The translations under genes were made by a program, and so were the position numbers. 64,000 nucleotides of DNA from JAWPMT01 sp965267435 (GTDB lineage: Bacteria; Bacteroidota; Bacteroidia; Cytophagales; Cyclobacteriaceae): contig OZ253960.1 in NCBI GenBank assembly GCA_965267435.1, positions 6,882,001 to 6,946,000 of the forward strand. The letters run 5' to 3'. Below the pieces are notes generated by a model. That model did not search any database. It saw only the letters and a list, made by a program, of their open reading frames with translations, and was not told the DNA's origin. Of this stretch, positions 1 through 8,168 are shown piece after piece. How positions within the stretch are numbered: the stretch's first letter is position 1; the number at the start of each line of letters is the position of its first letter.

Positions 1-111
1 CACTTACCCAAGTGGTACGTGTACATGGCACTGCCACTGAGCGGCCTCATCACCATTGCTTACTGTATCCTCAATATCGCTGATCACCTGAAAAAAGATC
101 CTGCCGAATGA
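1..111 (+). CDS. dctQ: TRAP transporter small permease (DctQ), C-terminal end only
   Basis: The reading frame is open from the first base and ends at TGA 109-111, giving 36 residues. They form a hydrophobic segment (PLSGLITIAYCILNI) followed by a short charged tail, as at the end of DctQ-type four-helix permeases. The stop overlaps the start of the DctM gene in an ATGA junction, the usual dctQ-dctM arrangement. DctQ pairs with DctM in the inner membrane of tripartite ATP-independent transporters for organic or sugar acids. The call rests mainly on the coupling to dctM, because the rest of the gene lies outside the window. Confidence 0.75.
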   Translation, partial: HLPKWYVYMALPLSGLITIAYCILNIADHLKKDPAE

Positions 112-1403
112 ATTACGCTGAAATAGCCATACTCGTCCTGTCGTTTTTGATCCTCATCGCGATGGGAGTGCCCATCACGGTAAGTCTTGCTCTGTCGTCA
201 TTCTTCACCCTTGTCGTCAACGTCGTTTTTGTGGCTGCGACTACCACTGTGGCACAGAGGATGATCAATGGGCTGGATAGTTTCACCTTGCTTGCGATAC
301 CATTTTTCATATTGGCCGGGCAGATCATGAATACGGGGGGAATTGCGAGGCGGCTCATTGATTTTGCGAAAGCGATTGTAGGCCCTGTTCAGGGTGGACT
401 GCTGTTCGTCAATGTCCTGGCTTGTACGTTGTTTGGTGCTATCTCGGGATCTGCGGCGGCTTCGGCCTCAGCGGTGGGTTCCATCCTCAATAACAAAATG
501 AAAGATGAAGGCTACGATCAAGGCATCACAGCCGCGACCAACGTAGTGGCCGCGACCACGGGGCTTATTATTCCGCCGAGTAACATCTTGATTGTGTACT
601 CTCTCGCTGCGGGTGGCTTATCCATCGGGGCACTCTTCGTAGCGGGCTATCTGCCAGGTATTTTGTTGTCACTGGCACTTATAGTTACCAGCTATGTAGT
701 TGCCGTTCGCCGAGGATACCCCAAAGGAGAGGGCTGGTCTGTGAGTACATTGTGGAAGACCTTCATTGGTGCATTTCCGAGCCTCATGCTGCTGGTGGTT
801 GTAATGGGAGGTATCGTTGCGGGCTACTTCACCGCAACGGAGGCTTCCGCGGTAGCGGTACTCTACACGCTTATTTTAGCTCTACTTTATAAGGAGCTGG
901 ATATGAACAAGCTGAAGATCATACTGGTCAATAGCTGCGTCACTACCGCGATTGTGCTTTTGCTCGTGGCAACGTCGTCTTCCATGAGTTGGGTGATGAG
1001 CTACGGCAATCTCCCTGAGGCGATCTCTTCCGGAGTGCTGTCACTCACGGATAATCCCATCATGGTGATGATACTGATCAATCTGATTCTCTTGTTTGTC
1101 GGTGTCTTCATGGACATCACTCCGGCAGTGCTGATATTCACGCCTATTTTCCTACCGTTGGCGGTGAACATCGGAATACATCCAATTCACTTTGGGATGA
1201 TCATGGTGTTGAACCTTTGTATCGGTCTATGTACACCACCGGTGGGGAACCTGTTGTTTGTAGGCGCGAGTGTAGCGGGTATCTCTTTCCAGCGATTGGT
1301 AAGGCCGCTTTTGCCACTCTACGTTGTCATGTTGATTGTGCTGGTGGTAGTGACTTTGGTCCCTGGACTGAGTCTCTGGTTGCCTGACTTGTTTGGATTC
1401 TAA
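108..1403 (+). CDS. dctM: TRAP transporter large permease, DctM subunit
   Basis: This 431-residue, highly hydrophobic protein has the length and fold of DctM permeases, with about a dozen membrane segments. Family hallmarks are visible: a GxPI motif near residue 21, LLAIPFFILAG near residue 61, SGSAAASASAVGSI near residue 113, and IIPPSNILIVY near residue 155. DctM is the channel subunit that brings in a substrate delivered by a periplasmic DctP protein, driven by a sodium gradient. The start overlaps the DctQ stop by four bases, so the two are translationally coupled. The substrate cannot be read from the sequence. The convergent LacI-type gene suggests a sugar or sugar acid system, which is inference only. 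Confidence 0.93.
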   Translation: MNYAEIAILVLSFLILIAMGVPITVSLALSSFFTLVVNVVFVAATTTVAQRMINGLDSFTLLAIPFFILAGQIMNTGGIARRLIDFAKAIVGPVQGGLLFVNVLACTLFGAISGSAAASASAVGSILNNKMKDEGYDQGITAATNVVAATTGLIIPPSNILIVYSLAAGGLSIGALFVAGYLPGILLSLALIVTSYVVAVRRGYPKGEGWSVSTLWKTFIGAFPSLMLLVVVMGGIVAGYFTATEASAVAVLYTLILALLYKELDMNKLKIILVNSCVTTAIVLLLVATSSSMSWVMSYGNLPEAISSGVLSLTDNPIMVMILINLILLFVGVFMDITPAVLIFTPIFLPLAVNIGIHPIHFGMIMVLNLCIGLCTPPVGNLLFVGASVAGISFQRLVRPLLPLYVVMLIVLVVVTLVPGLSLWLPDLFGF

Positions 1404-1407
1404 AAGT

Positions 1408-2430
1408 CTAGCGCTTTTTCGAAGATTCACGGATGACGAGCTCCGGCTTCATTACCGTGTGCGACGCTTTTCGATCTTCCGGCTCCACCTCCAATTGTTC
1501 AAGGAACAGTCGGGCGGCCGCGCGTCCAATTTCCTGACTAGGTTGAGAGACGGTCGTTAGCGGAGGGTCCACCAAAGCGGAAAGAGGTTCATTAGTAAAT
1601 CCCACCAGCGCCAAATCTTGAGGTACGCGAATCTGTTGATCTCGTAGGTACTTCAAAGCCCCAAAAGCTGCAGAATCGCTTACGACAAAACAGGCGTCAG
1701 GAGGATTGGGTAGTGACATTAGTCGTGCCGTACATTCTGCCGCACTTTCCATACTGAAGTCACTTTCGATAATAAGCTCCTCATGAATGGGCATGTTGTT
1801 CTTACGAAGAACGTCCAAATAGCCGTTCTTGCGGTTTTGGCTGATGTTCAGTGCGCTGGGGCCTGCAATGTGCGCAATGCGCTTGTACCCCTCATCCACA
1901 AGGTGCTGCACGGCGTCTACTGCTCCCTGGTAGTCATCGATCTGTACGGTAGGAACCTCCATGTTCCCCGTGATCCTGTTGAACAAGATCAGTGGAATGC
2001 CTTTGCGCTTGATGCGCTCGAGGTGCTCCGTAGATGAAGTCTCAACGGACAGTGAGCCTATAACCCCATCGACTCGACTGGAGAGAAGCGTCTGAACATT
2101 CTTGATTTCATTCTCCAGGCTTTCACCCGACTGGCAGATAATGGTGTTAAAACCCTTTTCGGAGAGCACTTCCTGCATGCCTGTGATCGCGGCGGAGTAA
2201 AAGTGAATGATGAAGCTGGGAATGATGACCCCAACGGTGTGGGTGCGCTTTGTTACCAAACTCAAAGCGATGGAATTGGGCTCATAATTGAGCTCCTCGG
2301 CCAGTTCCAGAACGCGTCTCTTCGTCTCAGGATTGACATCCGGCAGACTTCTGAGCGCACGGGAAACGGTCGACACCGAGACATCCAACTTCCTTGCCAG
2401 ATCCTTTATAGTAACCTGTCTCTCCTTCAT
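1408..2430 (-). CDS. LacI family transcriptional regulator
   Basis: The 340-residue protein has a LacI helix-turn-helix at about residues 7-26 (TIKDLARKLDVSVSTVSRAL), a hinge region to about residue 60, and a periplasmic-binding-protein-like effector domain to the end. The ATG at 2430 is chosen over an in-frame TTG six codons upstream because the family normally starts just before the xTIKDLA segment. It converges on dctM with only four bases between the stops. It also lies 40 bases downstream of the flavin reductase-like gene on the same strand, so it may be co-transcribed with the homogentisate cluster. Such regulators usually bind a sugar or sugar acid, so control of the TRAP locus is as likely as control of the aromatic genes. 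Confidence 0.93.
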   Translation of the reverse strand: MKERQVTIKDLARKLDVSVSTVSRALRSLPDVNPETKRRVLELAEELNYEPNSIALSLVTKRTHTVGVIIPSFIIHFYSAAITGMQEVLSEKGFNTIICQSGESLENEIKNVQTLLSSRVDGVIGSLSVETSSTEHLERIKRKGIPLILFNRITGNMEVPTVQIDDYQGAVDAVQHLVDEGYKRIAHIAGPSALNISQNRKNGYLDVLRKNNMPIHEELIIESDFSMESAAECTARLMSLPNPPDACFVVSDSAAFGALKYLRDQQIRVPQDLALVGFTNEPLSALVDPPLTTVSQPSQEIGRAAARLFLEQLEVEPEDRKASHTVMKPELVIRESSKKR

Positions 2431-2470
2431 GCTTTCACTACAATGCAATAAAATTAATAAAAGTCAGCAC

Positions 2471-3382
2471 TCAAATGTGGTCGACGACCATCATCACTTG
2501 CAGGGCGCCATGGATGTCGTTTTGAGAGAGGTGCTCCTGGCCCAGTCGGTGCAGGGCGTCCTTGGCTTCGTCTCTTTGTGTTTCGAATTCTAACAGTATG
2601 TCATGAACCTCAGGCGATTGCATGACGGCCTTGACTTCTTCATCTGTTGGTAACTTGGCAACGGAACCGAGTCGTCCGAGATTATTGCCTGTGAGGATAT
2701 GGCTGTTTCTGATACTTCTCGGCAGTTGGTCGACGCCGACTGCCAATTCTTTGCCAGGCTTGGCCGTATCGAAAAGGGCTACTCCAGACGCACGTACATA
2801 ACCATTGCCGCCCATCCGGCCTATCAGGTCCATTTCGTTCGGATCTGGGAGGCCATCTTCCCCTAATACACTCTTGTCAACATGCATTTTGACGATCTGA
2901 CAGATCACGAGATTGCCAGCGCCGCCAGACTTTCCCAGTGATTTCACTTCCTCCACGCGACATTCGAAAGACACTGGGGCCTCCTTCACCCGGGGAGGCT
3001 GCACCTCTTCTGACGCGAGGGGTGTCAAACCAGACTTGTCGAATTCGTCGTCCTCTTTTGGGAAATTACTGCTTGCCAATGACATCTGTTCGACCATATC
3101 ATAACTCACGACGTTGACGACGACCTCTCGCACCTCTTCCACATTTTCATGGGTATCTTTCATATTGGCTCCACGGCCGGTCAGGGCCGGTGAAAAAATG
3201 AGAATAGGAGGATTGATCGAAAACACGTTAAAGTAACTGAAGGGGCTCAGATTGACGTTGCCAGACTTGTCGATGCTACTCACAAACCCAATAGGTCGTG
3301 GCGCTACCGCTGAAAGCAGCCAGGCATGCAAAGCCCTTGTGTCCAGTGTTGAAGGGTCGATCGTCAGGTAATCTTTTTCCAT
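2471..3382 (-). CDS. Flavin reductase-like (FMN-binding) family protein
   Basis: This 303-residue protein has the FMN-binding split-barrel fold of the flavin reductase/DIM6-NTAB family. The N-terminal half carries the typical signature (APRPIGFVSSID near residue 27, NLSPFSYFNVFS near residue 45, VVVNVVSYDMVEQM near residue 87). The C-terminal part from about residue 210 is helical and less characteristic. It ends a tight minus-strand cluster, nine bases downstream of fumarylacetoacetase. Homologues often sit in Bacteroidota homogentisate clusters, but no firm role in that pathway is known to me; it could supply reduced flavin or act on a pathway intermediate. Cofactor use is inferred from family membership. 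Confidence 0.85.
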   Translation of the reverse strand: MEKDYLTIDPSTLDTRALHAWLLSAVAPRPIGFVSSIDKSGNVNLSPFSYFNVFSINPPILIFSPALTGRGANMKDTHENVEEVREVVVNVVSYDMVEQMSLASSNFPKEDDEFDKSGLTPLASEEVQPPRVKEAPVSFECRVEEVKSLGKSGGAGNLVICQIVKMHVDKSVLGEDGLPDPNEMDLIGRMGGNGYVRASGVALFDTAKPGKELAVGVDQLPRSIRNSHILTGNNLGRLGSVAKLPTDEEVKAVMQSPEVHDILLEFETQRDEAKDALHRLGQEHLSQNDIHGALQVMMVVDHI

Positions 3383-3391
3383 CTATCAAGT

Positions 3392-4636
3392 TTACATTAA
3401 TGGCGGCAGGATTTCGCTGGTTACCTGCCCAAATCCCACTTTCAAATTATCTTTTATTGCTATGCCACGCAAGGTGACTATGTCACCATCTTCAAGAAAA
3501 CTTCGAGTGACGCCCTCTTGTAGTTGAAGAGGCTCCTTTCCACCCCGAGATAGCTCCAGAAGTGATCCATAACTTTCCGGATCGGGCCCGCTGATTGTGC
3601 CTGAGGCCATGAGGTCGCCAATGCGAATGTTACAACCATTGGAAGTATGGTGGGCCAGTTGCTGGCACATGTTCCAATAGAGATACTTGAAGTTAGACCG
3701 GCAAATGGTTGTGGGCCTGGTGCCCTCCATCTGGAGGTCGACGCTTAGTTCAATATCAAAGTTTCTGGCACCATCAAATCGCAGGTGAGGCAATGCTGGA
3801 GGATCTTGAATGGGTCCGGCCGATCGAAAGGGCTCCAATGCTTCAATGGGCACTACCCAGGGTGATACACTGGAGGCAAAGTTTTTCCCAAGGAAAGGAC
3901 CCAAGGGTACATACTCCCATCGCTGGATATCACGCGCCGACCAATCGTTGAACAGGACGAGACCGAAAATATGGTCTTCTGCTTCGGCTGTGGAGACGAT
4001 CTCTCCGTGCTTGGTGGACTCTCCGATGATGAAGGCCATTTCCAACTCGAAATCCAAACGCCTGGTGGGAGCGAAGATCGGCTCTTTGTCATCCGCCTTC
4101 AGCTGGCCATATGGACGATAAATAGGCTGACCGGAGACCACGATGGATGAGCTCCGTCCATGGTAGGCAATGGGCATGTGTCGCCAATTAGGGGGCAGTG
4201 GATTGCTGGGGTCCCGAAACATGCTGCCCACATTGCTTGCATGCTCCAAGCTTGAGTAGAAGTCCGTGTAATCGCCGACTTTCACCGGCAGGTGCATATT
4301 CGCTGCCTGTCTCGGAATGAGCGCATAGCTGTCGCGCAGAGGGCTATTGACATCGCAAAGTGAGCCTTGAAGTTGTTCTCTTACACGATTGGTCACCGGC
4401 TTCCCCAGGGCAATGAAATCGTTGAGGTGATCGGATAGCAAAATCTGTGGATCAAAGACATGGTCCAGCACCTCCAGCTGATATGCTGCCCACAGATCTA
4501 CGATTTGATTTCCAATCGCAACGCCAACGCGCTTTTTGCCTCCGCTTTGTGAATAAATGCCATATGGCAGATTGTGAATGGAGAACTCGCTATCCTTCGC
4601 GCCGCTTACCCACGTGACCAATTGCTGTTGTGTCAT
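3392..4636 (-). CDS. fahA: Fumarylacetoacetase
   Basis: Fumarylacetoacetase performs the last step of tyrosine/phenylalanine breakdown, splitting fumarylacetoacetate into fumarate and acetoacetate. The 414-residue length matches the full-length enzyme. The N-terminal SH3-like domain spans about residues 15-120, followed by the catalytic domain. Visible motifs are the catalytic-histidine region DYTDFYSSLEHASNVG, the metal-binding acidic pair in RLDFELEMAF, and FNDWSARDIQRWEYVPLGPFLGK. The gene begins directly after the hmgA stop, so the two consecutive pathway enzymes are almost certainly made from one transcript. A maleylacetoacetate isomerase, needed between them, is not in the window. Confidence 0.97.
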   Translation of the reverse strand: MTQQQLVTWVSGAKDSEFSIHNLPYGIYSQSGGKKRVGVAIGNQIVDLWAAYQLEVLDHVFDPQILLSDHLNDFIALGKPVTNRVREQLQGSLCDVNSPLRDSYALIPRQAANMHLPVKVGDYTDFYSSLEHASNVGSMFRDPSNPLPPNWRHMPIAYHGRSSSIVVSGQPIYRPYGQLKADDKEPIFAPTRRLDFELEMAFIIGESTKHGEIVSTAEAEDHIFGLVLFNDWSARDIQRWEYVPLGPFLGKNFASSVSPWVVPIEALEPFRSAGPIQDPPALPHLRFDGARNFDIELSVDLQMEGTRPTTICRSNFKYLYWNMCQQLAHHTSNGCNIRIGDLMASGTISGPDPESYGSLLELSRGGKEPLQLQEGVTRSFLEDGDIVTLRGIAIKDNLKVGFGQVTSEILPPLM

Positions 4637-5794
4637 CTACTCAATCCAGGATCTGTAATAAGTTCCGTCATCAATGTCCAGTGCTGCTTGGGTGAGACTC
4701 AAGGGCTTGAATGTGTCGATCATCACCGCGAGCTCCTTTGTTTCTATTTGGCCGATGCTGCGTTCGTAGGCGCCGGGATGGGGTCCATGAGGTATGCCAG
4801 CAGGATGCAGGGAGATGTACCCCTTTTCTACGTGATTTCGGCTCATGAAGTCCCCATCTACATAGTACAGTACCTCGTCGCTGTCAATGTTGCTATGGTT
4901 GTAAGGTGCCGGTATTGCCTGGGGATGATAGTCGTAAAGTCGAGGACAGAAAGAGCACACTACGAATGTGGAAGTTTCAAACGTCTGATGGACAGGAGGC
5001 GGCTGGTGCACGCGACCGGTGATGGGCTCGAAATTGTGAATGGAGAAGCCATAAGGGAAGTTGTAGCCATCCCAGCCGATGATATCGAATGGATGAGAAG
5101 CGTAGACCAGCTGATGCAGTGCATTTTGCTTTTTCACCTTGATCAGGAACTCTCCTTGCTCGTCGTGGGTCTCTAGCTCAGTGGGGAGTTTGTAGTCACG
5201 TTCACAAAAGGGGGAGTGCTCTAGCAACTGTCCAAACCAATTGCGGTACCTCTTAGGCGTGTAAATCGGTGTATGTGACTCGACGATAAGAAGGCGGTTG
5301 TTTTGTCCGCTGAACTCCAGCTGGTAGATCATGCCTCTGGGGATGAGCAGGTAATCTCCGTACTCAAATTCTATATTACCCAGCAATGTCCGCAATACTC
5401 CGGAGCCCTCATGGATGAAGAGGAGTTCGTCGCTGTCTGCATTCTTGTAGAAATAGTCAGTCATTGATTGCTGCGGCGCAGCCAGTCCCACAGAGACGTC
5501 GGAATTCGTCAGTACGATTTGCCGACTGTCCAGAAAGTCTGCCTGAGGGCGCACATCGAAGCCCTTCAGCATGCGGGAAGTGATGTTTTTTTCCACCGCG
5601 ATCTTTGGGGTCATGTCCATCGGATCGAGGATCTTGTCGACCATTGTGGGGCGGTGGAGGTGATACATCAGTGATGACATACCGTCAAATCCAATGGTGC
5701 CAAAAACTTGCTCGTAGTAGAGGTCTCCATTGGGTTTTCGAAACTGCGTGTGACGCTTCGGCGGAACCTTGCCCAGTTGATGATAAATAGGCAT
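4637..5794 (-). CDS. hmgA: Homogentisate 1,2-dioxygenase
   Basis: This iron(II) dioxygenase opens the ring of homogentisate to give maleylacetoacetate. The 385-residue protein is a cupin-type enzyme somewhat shorter than the animal form. Candidate iron ligands are visible in YNHSNIDSDEVLYY (His and Glu) and in HPAGIPHGPHPG (His) toward the C-terminus. FHxG-type cupin strands such as DELLFIHEGSG lie in the N-terminal half. It is the first gene of the minus-strand cluster hmgA-fahA-flavin reductase and is divergent from galK across a 113-base gap that should contain its promoter. No 4-hydroxyphenylpyruvate dioxygenase gene is adjacent, so the pathway must be split across loci. Confidence 0.97.
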   Translation of the reverse strand: MPIYHQLGKVPPKRHTQFRKPNGDLYYEQVFGTIGFDGMSSLMYHLHRPTMVDKILDPMDMTPKIAVEKNITSRMLKGFDVRPQADFLDSRQIVLTNSDVSVGLAAPQQSMTDYFYKNADSDELLFIHEGSGVLRTLLGNIEFEYGDYLLIPRGMIYQLEFSGQNNRLLIVESHTPIYTPKRYRNWFGQLLEHSPFCERDYKLPTELETHDEQGEFLIKVKKQNALHQLVYASHPFDIIGWDGYNFPYGFSIHNFEPITGRVHQPPPVHQTFETSTFVVCSFCPRLYDYHPQAIPAPYNHSNIDSDEVLYYVDGDFMSRNHVEKGYISLHPAGIPHGPHPGAYERSIGQIETKELAVMIDTFKPLSLTQAALDIDDGTYYRSWIE

Positions 5795-5888
5795 GCAATT
5801 TTCAATTTTGGGTCAATAGGCCGAAGTTACTACAGGATGAGTATAAATTGCCGGGATAAAATGAACTCGGCATCACCTAGCCCTATTT

Positions 5889-5902
5889 AGAAAATATTTT
5901 CT
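5889..5902. promoter_or_regulatory. 14-base perfect palindrome before galK
   Basis: AGAAAATATTTTCT is a perfect inverted repeat ending six bases before the galK ATG, in the hmgA-galK divergent gap. Its position suits an operator or the 5' end of the galK transcript. It is entirely A/T-rich except for its ends, so chance is possible. Confidence 0.35.
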
Positions 5903-5907
5903 TTGAG

Positions 5908-7080
5908 ATGAATACTCAGTTGATTGATGGCCTAACCAAGTCGTTTCAGGATAAGTATGGGGTTACTCCCGATATCATTCTTCGCTCCCCTGGGCGCATC
6001 AATATCCTTGGCGAGCATACGGATTACAACGATGGCTATGTCACGCCTGCATCCATCGACAAATCCATCTACCTGGCACTGGGTAAATCGGATCGCAACC
6101 TCAGCAACATTTATACGCTGGATTTTGAAGATGATCGAGATATAGACCAGGGCTCCCTCAGTCCTGCGGAGCCTGGTGCCTGGACCAACTACCCCGTGGG
6201 TGTCGTCAATGAGCTGTTGAAGGGAGGATTCGAACTCGGTAATTTCAATATGGCCTTCACCAGTGATTTGCCCATCGGTTCAGGGCTCTCCTCCAGTGCC
6301 GCACTGGAGTGTGGTGTTGGATTGGGGCTTTCCGCATTGTTTGGTCTCGATGTGCCACGGAAGAAGTTAGCACAATTTGGGCAGCAAGCGGAGCACAATT
6401 TCGTAGGAGTACGATCCGGTATCCTCGATCAAATCGGTTCAATCATGGGTAAGGAAGGGCAAGTGATGAGGCTCGACTGCCGGTCTTTGGACATCTCTTA
6501 TCACAGTTTCGAATTGGGTGAGTACGAGTTGGTATTGTACAATACCAAGGTGCATCACGAGCACTTGACCTCCGGCTACAATGACCGAAGGAATGAGTGT
6601 GAGGAAGGCGTATCGGCATTGCAAAGAATCAATCCAAATATCAGTGCGTTGAGGGATGCGACCATAGGGGAACTGGATCAGGTGAAGGGCGATTTCTCGG
6701 AGGTTGTCTACCGGCGGTGTCGATTTATCATTGAAGAAAACATTCGCGTTGGGCAAATTTTGGAAGCCCTGGAGGCCCGTGATCTGGCTGCGGCGGGGAT
6801 GGTGATGTACCGAACGCACGATGGCCTAAGCAAGGAGTACGAGGTGAGTTGCAAAGAACTCGACTTTCTCGTCGATTTTGTGCGGGACAATCCGGCAGTC
6901 ATGGGCTCCCGGATGATGGGGGGTGGCTTTGGGGGCTGCACGATCAACATCGTCAAGAGTTCAGAAGTGCCAACATTGACCACGCAGTTGGCGCAGGCTT
7001 ACAAGGCGGCATTTGGTATTGATATGGAGATGTATCCTGTGAAGATCACCAACGGGACGGAGGTGGTTTCCACCCCTTGA
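5908..7080 (+). CDS. galK: Galactokinase
   Basis: Galactokinase phosphorylates galactose at C1 in the Leloir pathway. All three GHMP-kinase signatures are present in the 390-residue protein: the galactokinase N-terminal motif GRINILGEHTDYNDGYV near residue 29, the ATP-binding loop LPIGSGLSSSAALE near residue 121, and the C-terminal MMGGGFGGCTI near residue 331. The catalytic aspartate sits in GILDQIGS near residue 173. Length fits the bacterial enzyme. No other Leloir gene is next to it. It stands alone, divergent from hmgA, with a palindrome just before its start codon and a strong terminator about 155 bases downstream. Confidence 0.96.
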   Translation: MNTQLIDGLTKSFQDKYGVTPDIILRSPGRINILGEHTDYNDGYVTPASIDKSIYLALGKSDRNLSNIYTLDFEDDRDIDQGSLSPAEPGAWTNYPVGVVNELLKGGFELGNFNMAFTSDLPIGSGLSSSAALECGVGLGLSALFGLDVPRKKLAQFGQQAEHNFVGVRSGILDQIGSIMGKEGQVMRLDCRSLDISYHSFELGEYELVLYNTKVHHEHLTSGYNDRRNECEEGVSALQRINPNISALRDATIGELDQVKGDFSEVVYRRCRFIIEENIRVGQILEALEARDLAAAGMVMYRTHDGLSKEYEVSCKELDFLVDFVRDNPAVMGSRMMGGGFGGCTINIVKSSEVPTLTTQLAQAYKAAFGIDMEMYPVKITNGTEVVSTP

Positions 7081-7127
7081 TCATTCCGATTTTCTTTCCT
7101 CATTTCATGGCATGGGAATGCTCGAAA

Positions 7128-7176
7128 AATACCCAAATATGGGTATTGTATGCCCTGTCTGGCTGATCTACTTTTG
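7128..7176 (+). promoter_or_regulatory. Bacteroidota-type promoter overlapped by a NarL/LuxR-like 7-2-7 dyad
   Basis: AATACCCAAATATGGGTATT (7128-7147) is a perfect inverted repeat apart from its centre. It can be read as two heptamers, TACCCAA and ATGGGTA, separated by two bases, the geometry bound by NarL/FixJ-family regulators. Its right edge overlaps a -33-like TTG (7146-7148), which is followed after 20 bases by TACTTTTG (7169-7176), an exact match to the TAnnTTTG -7 element of Bacteroidota. Transcription would start near 7183, rightward. The regulator itself is not in the window. Confidence 0.5.
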
Positions 7177-7182
7177 ATATCA

Positions 7183-7268
7183 AGAGTAAGCAACCTGACA
7201 CAAGAAGGAGACCTTGGCTAATGCCGCCAGGGAAGGCCCCCGCTTCAGCTAGCGGGGGCTTATTTTTT
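7183..7268 (+). ncRNA. Candidate small RNA, about 85 nt
   Basis: The predicted promoter at 7146-7176 would start a transcript near 7183, and a strong intrinsic terminator ends it near 7268. No convincing coding sequence fits: the only ATG with a ribosome-binding-like AAGGAG upstream (7221) reads straight through the terminator hairpin into the antisense of the neighbouring gene. The 3' end overlaps the last codons of the convergent ATP-grasp gene by a few bases, so antisense effects are possible. It could instead be a processed 3' end of the galK transcript. Boundaries are estimates. Confidence 0.35.
7236..7268 (+). terminator. Intrinsic terminator after galK/small RNA
   Basis: The stem GCCCCCGC (7236-7243) pairs perfectly with GCGGGGGC (7252-7259) around an eight-base loop and is followed by a T-rich run to about 7268. 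There is no T-tract on the minus-strand side, so it acts on rightward transcription. Confidence 0.85.
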
Positions 7269-8165
7269 TATTTGGTTGGCAATCACTTCCGCCAGCAGGT
7301 CTGCGGCATCGGGGTTTCTACGAAACCAAAGTTCAGGCTCTATAAGCTCCAACTCCACCAGGGCAATCCCGCCATTATTTTCGTAGATAATGTCCACGCG
7401 AGCATAGGCGGGCACGGGGTTGCAGGTAGCCACAGCCTTTTCTGCAAATGCTATTTCTTCCGGCGTTGGTTCATAAGCGTGGGCTGTGCCACCAAAATCG
7501 CTTTGCACGCGAAAGTCGCCTTCCTTTGCCACCTTCCTGAGGGCATGAGTGAATTGGCCGCCGATCACTACGAGGGAGAACTCGCCCTCGTCCAAAATGA
7601 ATTGCTCCAATGGCTGCACCATCATGACTTGCTTGTCGCAAAGCTGTCCAAACAGTTGTTCCTGCCTGGGTATATCCGGCTGCATGATCTTGTAGGTATC
7701 CATCGCCGTGCCGGAGATAGTCGGTTTGATGACTACGTCTGACCACCCCTTTGCCGCTGCGATGTCTCCCAATGAAGTGGGCTCGTTAGTACTACTTGAG
7801 TAGTGAGTGGGGACGACAGCCACTCCCTGTTGAGATAGATCCTCCAGGTAGTGCTTGTCAAGGTTCCATTCGATCAGTTGTCGTTCGTTGATGAGTTCGG
7901 TGGCTGTTGATGGTCCGGAGAGCCATTCACGAAATTCGCCGAACCGATAGAAGTAATCCCATGTCGATCGGAAGAGTGCATATTTGGTACTGTCCCAGTT
8001 AAAAACCCGATCAGACCATGATACACGAGCCGTTTTCATCCCCCGGGATTCCAGGCCTTTTTGTACCAAACCATCATCATACAGAATACTCTGCTGATAG
8101 TCCGTAGGGTTCCGAGGATGGGCGTATTGATCGTCGGAAAGAATGACGAGATCTAGCTTTTCGAT
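7260..8165 (-). CDS. ATP-grasp domain protein (RimK-like) with non-canonical start
   Basis: This is an ATP-grasp family protein of the RimK-like type, enzymes that join a carboxylate to an amine or thiol; its substrate is unknown. From the internal segment KYALFRSTWDYFYRFGEFREWL to the end it matches this Bacteroidota family, with ATP-binding strands (VVIKPTISG) and a C-terminal acidic metal site (GIALVELELIEPELWFR). The conserved N-terminal strand (KLDLVILSDDQY) is encoded upstream of the first usable start (TTG at 8069), in the same frame, reaching back to the stop of the preceding gene. In that stretch there is no ATG, GTG or TTG; ATC at 8163-8165, nine bases after GGAG, is the best candidate and is used here. 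Starting at 8069 would delete about 32 conserved residues. It is co-directional with the upstream DUF6503 gene, whose stop lies three bases before this start. Confidence 0.8.
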   Translation of the reverse strand: MEKLDLVILSDDQYAHPRNPTDYQQSILYDDGLVQKGLESRGMKTARVSWSDRVFNWDSTKYALFRSTWDYFYRFGEFREWLSGPSTATELINERQLIEWNLDKHYLEDLSQQGVAVVPTHYSSSTNEPTSLGDIAAAKGWSDVVIKPTISGTAMDTYKIMQPDIPRQEQLFGQLCDKQVMMVQPLEQFILDEGEFSLVVIGGQFTHALRKVAKEGDFRVQSDFGGTAHAYEPTPEEIAFAEKAVATCNPVPAYARVDIIYENNGGIALVELELIEPELWFRRNPDAADLLAEVIANQIKK

Positions 8166-8168
8166 GAC

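Noticed and set aside
7221..7742. Plus-strand reading frame starting at ATG 7221 after an AAGGAG
   Set aside because: It runs through the terminator hairpin and is antisense to the well-supported ATP-grasp gene.
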